Positions 50,078 to 56,876 of a stretch of 64,000 nucleotides of DNA are shown here, piece by piece. Source of the stretch: Lentzea xinjiangensis (GTDB taxonomy: Bacteria; Actinomycetota; Actinomycetes; Mycobacteriales; Pseudonocardiaceae). Under the pieces are notes generated by a model, which saw only the letters and a list, made by a program, of their open reading frames with translations, searched no databases and was not told the DNA's origin. The DNA lies in contig NZ_FOFR01000016.1 in NCBI RefSeq assembly GCF_900110955.1, forward strand, positions 62,001 through 126,000, in the 5' to 3' direction. The translations under genes were made by a program, and so were the position numbers. Positions within the stretch are counted from its first letter, which is position 1; every line of letters starts with the position of its first letter.

Positions 50078-50593
50078 ATGAGGGCCGATGCCGCGCGAAA
50101 TCGCGAGAAGGTGCTGTCCGCGGCCCGTGAGCTGTTCGCGGAGCAGGGCTTCGACGTGCCGCTGGACGAGATCGCGGCACGGGCCGGGGTCGGGCCCGGC
50201 ACGGTCTACCGGCACTTCCCCACGAAGCAGGCGCTCTTCCAGGCCGTCACGGAGGCGCGGGTGCGGACCATGATCGAGTCGGCGGCCGCGCCGGCGGACG
50301 ACCCCGGCGCGGCGCTGTTCGCGTTCCTCACGAGGATGGCCGGCGAGGCGGCGGCCAAGCGGGACCTGACCGACGCGATCACGCTGCCGTCCGAGCTGCT
50401 CGACGACCTGCACCGCGCGCTCGGCGGCCTGCTGCACCGGGCCCAGGGGGCGGGCGCCGTCCGGGCCGACCTCACGACCGGCGACCTGGTGGCGCTGATG
50501 AAGGGGATGCTGCGGAGCCTGCACGAGGGCGCGAACCCCGGGGTGCTGCTGGAGATCGTGCTGAGCGGGCTTCAGTCGAGCCGGAAGCCGTAG
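50078..50593 (+). CDS. TetR-family regulator
   Basis: About 171 residues. N-terminal helix-turn-helix (LSAARELFAEQGFDVPLDEI, then AARAGVGPGTVYRHFPTKQ) and a helical ligand domain (LLDDLHRALGGLLHRAQGAG). TTG 50069 or ATG 50078 can be the start; neither has a clear ribosome site. It probably represses the NTF2-like gene across the 76-base divergent gap, though no palindromic operator stood out. Its last 22 bases overlap the 3' end of the convergent cbiQO gene. Confidence 0.85.
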   Translation: MRADAARNREKVLSAARELFAEQGFDVPLDEIAARAGVGPGTVYRHFPTKQALFQAVTEARVRTMIESAAAPADDPGAALFAFLTRMAGEAAAKRDLTDAITLPSELLDDLHRALGGLLHRAQGAGAVRADLTTGDLVALMKGMLRSLHEGANPGVLLEIVLSGLQSSRKP

Positions 50594-51987
50594 GGCAGCT
50601 CGAGGCGGTGCCGGGCGAGCAGGCCGCTGTCGGCGAGGACCTCGCGGGTGGGACCGTCCGCGACGACCACGCCGCCGTCGATCAGCACGCTGCGCGGGCA
50701 GATCTGCAGCGCGAACGGCAGGTCGTGGGTGACCACCAGCATCGTGCGGTCCAGCGCCAGCAGCAGCTCGGCGAGCTCGCGGCGGGCGACGGGTTCGAGG
50801 TTCGCGGACGGTTCGTCCAGCACCAGGAGCTCCGGGTCGCACGCCAGCACCGAGGCCAGCGCGACGCGGCGGCGCTGGCCGCCGGAGAGGTGCAGCGGCG
50901 AGCGGTCCGCGACGGCTTCCATGCCCACGGAGCGCAGTGCCGCGCGCACCCGGCCGTCCACGTCGGACATGCCGAAGTTGCGCGGCCCGAACGCGACGTC
51001 CTCGGCGACCGTCGGGCAGAAGAGCTGGTCGTCCGGGTCCTGGAAGACGAGCCCGACGCGACGGCGGATCTCGCGCAGGTTCTTCCTGGTCACCTCCAGG
51101 CCCGCGACCGAGACCGTGCCGCTGCCGCCGGCGTGCACCCCGTTGAGGTGCAGGGCGAACGTCGTCTTGCCCGCGCCGTTCGGGCCGAGCACCGCGACCC
51201 GTTCGCCGCGCTCGACGCGCAGGTCCACGCCGAACAACGCCTGGTGCCCGTCGGGGTAGGCGAAGGCGAGCTTCGAGACCTCCAGGGCGGGTGCGGCCGG
51301 GGTCCGCGCGACGATGGTCGCCGATCCCGCCGGGCTGCCCGTCCAGCCGCGCGACACCATCGCGAGGTGCACCCTCTCTCCGCGTTCGTAGGACCGGATG
51401 AACAACGTGCCGACCGACCGCGCCAGCGCGCCGGCCTGCCACAGGAAGCGCGGGTCGTCACCGCGTGAGATGCGGGCCACGCGCATCCGCCTGGCCTCGC
51501 CGACGACGACCTCGCCGTAGCGGAGCATGAGCGTGGCGATCATGATCAACGGCGCGGGCACCTTCAGCACCTGCAGACCCTTGAGCAGGTCACCCGGCGC
51601 CGTCGTCGCGGCCAGGGTGAGGCTGATCAAGACGCCGAGCGTGCCCTTGGCGAGGATGTTCCAGCCGGCCAGCGCGCCCTCCACCGACACCGACAGCCCG
51701 ACCACGTCGGCCCGCGGGTCCGTGCCGAAGACCGGCAGCAGGAACGCGAGGGCCACGAACGGCACCTCGATCACCGCGCGCTTCACGAACCACAGCACGG
51801 GCACCCGCGCGACCGACCACACCGCGACGATCAGCAGCAGGTAGAGGCCGAACAACCCGAACACCGTGCGCGGGGTGGCCACGACGCCCAGCACCGCCCC
51901 GAACGCCACGAGGATCTTCACGTGGGGCGCGAGGCGGTGCACCGGCGAGTCGCCGGCGTGGTGCAGGACGTCGTGGCTGCCACTCAT
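50572..51987 (-). CDS. Fused ECF transporter T and A components (CbiQ-CbiO)
   Basis: 471-residue fusion. Residues about 1-217 are the membrane T component CbiQ: HVKILVAFGAVLGVVATPR, further helices, the coupling motif region EARRMRVARISRGDD, and ERGERVHLAMVSRGW. A 15-residue linker (SPAGSATIVARTPAA) follows. Residues about 234-471 are a complete ABC ATPase: Walker A GPNGAGKTT at 268-276, Q-loop VGLVFQDPDDQLFCPTV, signature LSGGQRRRVALA, Walker B LLVLDEPSANLEP, and His switch VVTHDLPFA. With CbiM and the PDGLE protein it forms a cobalt or nickel importer. In most organisms CbiQ and CbiO are separate. Confidence 0.93.
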   Translation of the reverse strand: MSGSHDVLHHAGDSPVHRLAPHVKILVAFGAVLGVVATPRTVFGLFGLYLLLIVAVWSVARVPVLWFVKRAVIEVPFVALAFLLPVFGTDPRADVVGLSVSVEGALAGWNILAKGTLGVLISLTLAATTAPGDLLKGLQVLKVPAPLIMIATLMLRYGEVVVGEARRMRVARISRGDDPRFLWQAGALARSVGTLFIRSYERGERVHLAMVSRGWTGSPAGSATIVARTPAAPALEVSKLAFAYPDGHQALFGVDLRVERGERVAVLGPNGAGKTTFALHLNGVHAGGSGTVSVAGLEVTRKNLREIRRRVGLVFQDPDDQLFCPTVAEDVAFGPRNFGMSDVDGRVRAALRSVGMEAVADRSPLHLSGGQRRRVALASVLACDPELLVLDEPSANLEPVARRELAELLLALDRTMLVVTHDLPFALQICPRSVLIDGGVVVADGPTREVLADSGLLARHRLELPYGFRLD

Positions 51988-52268
51988 CGAACGTCGGAAC
52001 GCTTGCGCAGCAACCAGAACAGGCCGAAGGACACGGCCAGGACGACGAGCACCCCGAGCACCCCGGCGACACCGGTGAACGCGTCGTCACCGCCGAGGGC
52101 GTAGTCGGCGAGCGCGCTGCCCGCGAGCGGGTGCTCCCGCGCGTGCTCGGCGATGCCGGTGTCCTCGACCGTCTTGTCCAGCCCGTCCGGGGCGCCGGAG
52201 GCGAAGTACGACAGCACGCCCGCGACCAGCAACGACACCACCGCGAACCCGATGGAGAACTTCCTCAC
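51984..52268 (-). CDS. PDGLE-domain membrane protein (CbiN/NikN-like)
   Basis: 94 residues: helix 1 (SIGFAVVSLLVAGVLSYFA), the outer PDGLE motif SGAPDGLDKT, then helix 2 (GVLGVLVVLAVSFGLFWLL). The family replaces CbiN in many metal ECF importers. GTG 52268 overlaps the cbiM stop, and its own stop overlaps the cbiQO start, so all three subunits are translationally coupled. Confidence 0.88.
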   Translation of the reverse strand: MRKFSIGFAVVSLLVAGVLSYFASGAPDGLDKTVEDTGIAEHAREHPLAGSALADYALGGDDAFTGVAGVLGVLVVLAVSFGLFWLLRKRSDVR

Positions 52269-52936
52269 GACCGCACCTCCAGCGGCTTGGCGCTGCCGCG
52301 CAGCAGGTGGACGAGGTCGGGCCGGATCGCCGCGACCGACGTGACGGTCACGGCGGTGATGAGGCCCTCGCCGATGCCGATCAACGCGTGCAGGCCCCAC
52401 ATCAGCAGCGCGACCTTGCCGATCTCCACACCGCCCGCGCCGCCGACCGCGTACTCGACGACGAAGCCGGTCGCGGCGAACAGCGTGTTGACGAACGCCG
52501 AGACGAACGCCACCGCCGCCAGGCCGCCCCTGCCGCGCTCGGCGAGCCTGCGCAGGGCGACGGCGACGAGGAACCCGGTCGCCGTGCCGATCAGGGCCAT
52601 GTTGGTGACGTTGGCGCCGAGCGCGGTGAGACCGCCGTCGGCGAACAGCAGCGCCTGCACCACCAGCACGATCGTCACGCACAGCGCGCCGACGTACGGA
52701 CCGACCAGGATCGCCGCGAGGGCGCCGCCGAGCAGGTGCCCGGAGGCGCCGGGCAGGATCGGGAAGTTGATCATCTGGACGGCGAAGATGAACGTGGCCA
52801 CCAGGCCCGCCATCGGCGCCGTGCGGTCGTCGAGGTCCGCACGCGCCTTGATCAGCGCGAACCCGACCCCCGCCGCCGCGATGGCGAGGAAGACGACCGA
52901 TGTCGGCGCGTTCAGCAGACCGTCGCTCATGTGCAT
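52265..52936 (-). CDS. cbiM: Cobalt/nickel ECF importer substrate subunit CbiM
   Basis: About 223 residues, seven helices. In NikM/CbiM the N-terminal amine and His2 bind the metal, so the true start should give Met-His; ATG 52936 gives MHMSDGLLNAPTS and is chosen over ATG 52951. Other marks are QMINFPILPGASGHLLGGAL with the conserved His, ADGGLTALGANVTNMALIG, and LHALIGIGEGLIT. Co2+ versus Ni2+ cannot be decided: neither a cobalamin riboswitch nor a Nur box was recognised upstream. Confidence 0.9.
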   Translation of the reverse strand: MHMSDGLLNAPTSVVFLAIAAAGVGFALIKARADLDDRTAPMAGLVATFIFAVQMINFPILPGASGHLLGGALAAILVGPYVGALCVTIVLVVQALLFADGGLTALGANVTNMALIGTATGFLVAVALRRLAERGRGGLAAVAFVSAFVNTLFAATGFVVEYAVGGAGGVEIGKVALLMWGLHALIGIGEGLITAVTVTSVAAIRPDLVHLLRGSAKPLEVRS

Positions 52937-53217
52937 GGCAACAGGTGACATGACTGATCACGCTAATTGCCATGGGAAGACTGTGACTAGAACTTTGCAA
53001 CAACTATCTGCGGGCAAGTGCGAGTCGGTGGTCACAAGCCGCCTTTCGCGGTACCCAGACCACCTGGGTGGCGGAGCTGCCGCCGCGCGAAACCGGTGTG
53101 GGCGTCCGCGAGCCCGACGCCCCACGATGTGATCGCCAACGACTCGTCGACGCGCCGGGGACTGCCGTAACGTCCAAATTCGAACATTCGGATCATGCGG
53201 AACGGGTGGGGTGTGCG
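52937..53217. other. Divergent spacer between cbiM and the PLP decarboxylase gene
   Basis: About 280 bases. The cbiM side is noticeably AT-richer (52965-53015) and should hold its promoter. ACCCAG/CTGGGT at 53053-53069 can form a small hairpin. The decarboxylase side has AAATTCGAACATTCGGATC before GTG 53218. No B12 element or other named regulatory motif was recognised. Confidence 0.4.
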
Positions 53218-54564
53218 GTGGACCTTCAGCACTGGCTCAACGAGGCGCTGGCCAACCACGAGAAGTGGACGGCCGAGTACGGCGGCTTCACCCCCCACCC
53301 GTCGCAGCGGGTCGACCCAGCGGTCTTCGGCTCGGCGCTCGCCGAGCTGCAGGACCGCCTGCGCGACAACTACCCGTTCTTCCACCCGCGCTACGCCGGC
53401 CAGATGCTCAAGCCCCCGCACCCGGCGGCGGTCGTGGGCTACCTGTCGGCGATGCTGATCAACCCGAACAACCACGCCCTGGACGGCGGTCCCGCGACCG
53501 CCGCCATGGAACGCGAGGTCGTCTCCTCGCTGGCCGGCATGTTCGGCTACCCGGAGCACCTGGGGCATCTGACGTCCAGCGGCACGATCGCGAACCTGGA
53601 GGCGTTGTTCATCGCCCGTTCGCTGCATCCGGGCCGTGGCATCGCGTACTCCTCCGAGGCGCACTACACGCACTCACGCATGTGCGGCGTACTCGGGGTC
53701 GAGGGTTTTCTCGTCCCCGTGGACGGTCGTGGCCGCATGGATCTGGACGCTCTCGAAGAGCTCCTGCGCGGCGGCAAGGTGGGCACCGTGGTCGTCACGC
53801 CGGGAACCACCGCTTTGGGTGCCATCGAACCGGTGCATCTCGTGCTGGACATCGCACGCCGCTACGGCGCACGGGTGCATGTGGACGGTGCGTACGGCGG
53901 CTTCTTCACTTTGCTGGCGGGTACGGACCTCGCGCCCGAGCCGTGGGAGGCCATCGCCTCGTGCGACTCCGTGGTGGTGGATCCGCACAAGCACGGTCTA
54001 CAGCCCTACGGCTGCGGAGCCGTGTTGTTCCGTGATCCGTCCGTGGGCCGCTTCTACCTGCACGACTCCCCCTACACGTACTTCACGTCCGACGAGCTGC
54101 ACCTGGGCGAGATCAGCCTGGAGTGCTCCCGCGCCGGAGCCGCCGCCGCGGGTCTGTGGCTCACGCTGCGGCTGCTGCCGCTGACCCGCGACGGTCTGGG
54201 CGAGGTGCTGGCGGCTGGTCGGCGAGCGGCGGTGCGGTGGGCGTCGCTCATCCGGGAGTCGGAGCGGCTGGAGCTCTTCCAGGAGCCCGAGCTGGACATC
54301 GTCACGTACTTCCCGCTGACCAGCCCGGCGACCCTGTCCGCGGTGGACGCGGCCTCGCACCGCGTGCTGGAGACCGGCATGAACGCCGCCGTCGACCCGA
54401 TCTTCCTGAGCGTCACACGGGCGTCGAAGGCGGCGTTCGCGGCGCGGCACCCCGGCGTGCTGGCCGACGCGGACGGCGCGCGGGTGCTGCGCAGCGTGCT
54501 GATGAAGCCGGAGTCCGAGGACTACCTGGACACGCTGCACGCACGGGTGCTCAGCCTGCTCTGA
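53218..54564 (+). CDS. PLP-dependent amino-acid decarboxylase (group II family)
   Basis: 448 residues. PLP is held by Lys258 in VVVDPHKHGLQPYGCG; the upstream HVDGAYGG has the Asp (223) that contacts the pyridine nitrogen. HLTSSGTIANLEAL binds the phosphate, and SEAHYTHSRM stacks on the ring. The start MDLQHWLNEALANHE follows GGGTGGGG at GTG 53218. Relatives decarboxylate glutamate, aspartate, tyrosine, tryptophan or DOPA; the substrate is not readable. It converges with a MarR gene and lies one gene from a glutamine-synthetase-like ligase, which hints at amine metabolism. Confidence 0.88.
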   Translation: MDLQHWLNEALANHEKWTAEYGGFTPHPSQRVDPAVFGSALAELQDRLRDNYPFFHPRYAGQMLKPPHPAAVVGYLSAMLINPNNHALDGGPATAAMEREVVSSLAGMFGYPEHLGHLTSSGTIANLEALFIARSLHPGRGIAYSSEAHYTHSRMCGVLGVEGFLVPVDGRGRMDLDALEELLRGGKVGTVVVTPGTTALGAIEPVHLVLDIARRYGARVHVDGAYGGFFTLLAGTDLAPEPWEAIASCDSVVVDPHKHGLQPYGCGAVLFRDPSVGRFYLHDSPYTYFTSDELHLGEISLECSRAGAAAAGLWLTLRLLPLTRDGLGEVLAAGRRAAVRWASLIRESERLELFQEPELDIVTYFPLTSPATLSAVDAASHRVLETGMNAAVDPIFLSVTRASKAAFAARHPGVLADADGARVLRSVLMKPESEDYLDTLHARVLSLL

Positions 54565-54599
54565 GTCTGCTCTGAGGCGGTGCCCACCAACGCCGAAAT

Positions 54600-54626
54600 G
54601 GCGGCTCACCCCGTGAGTGAGCCGCC
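54600..54626. terminator. Bidirectional terminator between decarboxylase and MarR genes
   Basis: Perfect 10-bp stem GGCGGCTCAC (54600-54609) / GTGAGCCGCC (54617-54626), 7-nt loop, between two convergent stops (54564 and 54641). Confidence 0.8.
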
Positions 54627-54640
54627 GGTGGGCCGGCGGG

Positions 54641-55216
54641 TCAGCCGTGCTTGGCGCGCCGCCCGGAGCGGCGCGGCGGCAGCGGCGTGTCCCCGCGCAG
54701 GTCGAGCCGGCGCTGCTCGCCGTTGGCCTCGAGGTGCGTCACCATGCGGCGCAGCATCTCGGCCAGCGACTGGGCCTCCGACGACTCCAGCGGATCGGAG
54801 ACGAAGACCTCCTCCTCGTTGAACTTGGGGAAGAGGTCGGCCATCAGCTCCTCACCCTCCGGGGTGAGCCGCAGGACCGCGAGGCGCCCGTCCGTCGGGT
54901 GGCCCAGGCGCTCCAGCAGGCCCCTGGACTGCAGCGTCTTGGCGACGCCGGTCAGGGTGCCCTTGGAGATCCCGGCCTCCTCGGCCACGTAGCGCGTCTC
55001 CATCTCGCCCCAGATCCACACGACCCAGAGCACGACGAAGCCGGTCCAGGTCAGATCGCTGGTGCGCAGCACCGAGTTCTCGAGGTGCTGCCGGATCGCG
55101 GTGGCGGCGCGGTGGATGTTCGACACCGCTGCCATCTGCTCGCGACGCAGCGGCACCGCGCCGAGCTTGGCCTGGACGGCTTTCTCGGTCTCGGCAATCG
55201 TGTGGTGACCAGACAA
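54641..55216 (-). CDS. MarR-family regulator
   Basis: 191 residues. Winged helix at about 55-125: SDLTWTGFVVLWVVWIWGEM, then VAEEAGISKGTLTGVAKTLQ and the wing GHPTDGRLAVLRLTPEG. A basic tail of about 20 residues (PLPPRRSGRRAKHG) is unusual and may add DNA contacts. TTG 55216 is chosen because GGGAGA lies seven or so bases ahead; the frame upstream has no family similarity. It diverges from the glutamine-synthetase-like gene and probably controls it through inverted repeats in the 300-base gap. Confidence 0.87.
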   Translation of the reverse strand: MSGHHTIAETEKAVQAKLGAVPLRREQMAAVSNIHRAATAIRQHLENSVLRTSDLTWTGFVVLWVVWIWGEMETRYVAEEAGISKGTLTGVAKTLQSRGLLERLGHPTDGRLAVLRLTPEGEELMADLFPKFNEEEVFVSDPLESSEAQSLAEMLRRMVTHLEANGEQRRLDLRGDTPLPPRRSGRRAKHG

Positions 55217-55398
55217 CTCAAAGTCTCCCGTGCTCGAGCTCAGGTGTTCCCGGCACAATACTTGCGGTTCCGAACTATGTCTGTGATGTGGTGCGAGTCG
55301 GTCCGCCACCACTTGATCACGATCCCACATCGTGCATGATCTCGTGACGGTCGTCACCCGTCCAGTTACGGACTGTTGCCCTGTGGTGGACGATGAGT

Positions 55399-55473
55399 GT
55401 GGAGCAACCACGGAGACCGATCATGGTCTTTACTCCACGGGCGGGTCGATAGCGTTCGCGCCTCAACGCTATC
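55399..55473. promoter_or_regulatory. Inverted repeats between MarR and the GS-like gene (candidate operators)
   Basis: Perfect 9-bp inverted repeat GATAGCGTT (55448-55456) / AACGCTATC (55465-55473), 8-nt spacer, 43 bases before GTG 55517. Just upstream lies a nested one: GTGGAG/CTCCAC (55399-55404/55433-55438) enclosing AGACC/GGTCT (55414-55418/55425-55429). Spacing suits MarR dimers. The rest of the gap (55217-55398) shows nothing definite. Confidence 0.55.
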
Positions 55474-55516
55474 CCCTCCGTGCCAGCGACACACTGTGCC
55501 GGAAAGGTAGTTCGAC

Positions 55517-56866
55517 GTGGTCGGTGACCAGGTGACACGGGAACTCACGGCAAGACTCGGCGAGGACGGCATCGACGTGGTGCGCGTGGTCTTTCCCGAC
55601 CTGCTGGGAACCGACCGCGGCCGTGACGTCCTCGTGGAGCACCTACCAGCGGTGACGCAGCGCGGGCTGTCGTTCTGCCGGGCCGTCTACAGCACCACCC
55701 CCGGCGGCAAGACCACGGAGAACGGCGGGGTGCTCGACGCCGGGCTGCCCGACGTGGTCGTGGTGCCCGACCTCGACACGCTGCTCCCGATCCCGTGGGA
55801 GCCGGGGGTCGCCTGGTGCATCGGCGACGCGGTGAGCCCCGCCGACGAAAGACCCGTCGACGAATCGCCGCGGCAGGTGCTGCGCAGGGCGCTGGAGATA
55901 TTCAGCACTACCGGGCTGGCCCCGGTAGTCGGGCCCGAGCTGGAGTACTTTCTCTGCGAGCCGGACGAAGACCGCCCGAACGGGTGGCGGCCGTACTGCG
56001 ACGAGCCGGGCAACGTCTACGCGACCGGGCGCAGGGGCGACTCGGACGGTCATCTGCTGAGAACCCTGCGCACGCTCAGCTCGGCGGGCCTGCAGACCAC
56101 CGGCGGCAACCACGAGTACGCGGGCGGGCAGTTCGAGATCAACCTGGTCCACTCGCCCGCCATGGACGCGGCCGACCGCGCGTTCCGCTTCAAGACCTCG
56201 GTCAAGGAGCTGGCGAGGCGGGAGGGCCGGCTCGCCACGTTCATGGCCAAACCGTTCAACGACGGCGGCGGCTCGGGCTTCCACCTGCACCTGTCGTGCC
56301 ACGAGAAGGACGGCCGCAACGCCTTCCAGGCGGCGGGCACCTCGCACGGCCTGTCGGACGAGGCGCGCTGGGCGATCGGCGGCATCCTCAAGCACGCGCC
56401 GGCGCTGGCCGCGCTGCTCAACCCCACGGTCAACTCCTACAAGCGGTTCGGGCCCGACTCGCTCGCGCCGTGGCTGATCGACTGGGGCCTCGACAACCGC
56501 AGTGCGATGCTGCGGGTGCCGGCCGAGCGCGGCGAGACGACCAGGCTCGAGCTGCGCCTCGGCGACGCGAGCGCCAACCCCTACCTCGGCATCGCGGGCC
56601 TCATCGCGGCGACCTACCTGGGCATCCGCGACCGGATCGAGCCGCCGCGGCCGTCGGCCGGCTACGGCTACGACCCCTCGAAGGCGCCGACGCTGCCCGC
56701 CACGCTCCCCGACGCGCTCGCCTACCTGGAGGAGGACGCGGCGATGGTCGAGGTGCTGGGCAAGGACTTCGTGCGGTCCTATGTGGACTTCAAGTGGGAG
56801 GAGGTGGCCCGCTTCCAGCGGTTCGTGACCGACTGGGAGTTCACCGAGTACGCCTACCACCTATAG
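55517..56866 (+). CDS. Glutamine-synthetase-like ligase (GlnA3/GlnA4 type)
   Basis: 449 residues, shorter than assimilatory GlnA. Catalytic blocks are present: VVGPELEYFLCEP (metal Glu), GGNHEYAGGQFEINL, SGFHLHLSCHEKD, NPTVNSYKRFGP, and RLELRLGDASANPYLG. The adenylylation-loop Tyr motif of GlnA is not seen near the C-terminus. The N-terminal beta-grasp part has RVVFPDLLGTDRGRDVLV. Relatives join glutamate to polyamines or ethanolamine, allowing amine breakdown. GTG 55517 follows GGAAAGG. Divergent from MarR, and close to a decarboxylase that could make an amine substrate. Confidence 0.85.
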   Translation: MVGDQVTRELTARLGEDGIDVVRVVFPDLLGTDRGRDVLVEHLPAVTQRGLSFCRAVYSTTPGGKTTENGGVLDAGLPDVVVVPDLDTLLPIPWEPGVAWCIGDAVSPADERPVDESPRQVLRRALEIFSTTGLAPVVGPELEYFLCEPDEDRPNGWRPYCDEPGNVYATGRRGDSDGHLLRTLRTLSSAGLQTTGGNHEYAGGQFEINLVHSPAMDAADRAFRFKTSVKELARREGRLATFMAKPFNDGGGSGFHLHLSCHEKDGRNAFQAAGTSHGLSDEARWAIGGILKHAPALAALLNPTVNSYKRFGPDSLAPWLIDWGLDNRSAMLRVPAERGETTRLELRLGDASANPYLGIAGLIAATYLGIRDRIEPPRPSAGYGYDPSKAPTLPATLPDALAYLEEDAAMVEVLGKDFVRSYVDFKWEEVARFQRFVTDWEFTEYAYHL

Positions 56867-56876
56867 TTCACCCGCG

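Noticed and set aside
52937-53217. Cobalamin riboswitch or Nur box before cbiM
   Set aside because: No B12-box-like sequence found. TTGCAA occurs once, but its partner half-site is not at the known spacing.
55330-55400. GlnR box before the glutamine-synthetase-like gene
   Set aside because: GTCAC and GTTAC occur, but not in the GTNAC-N6-GAAAC pattern, so nitrogen control is not supported.
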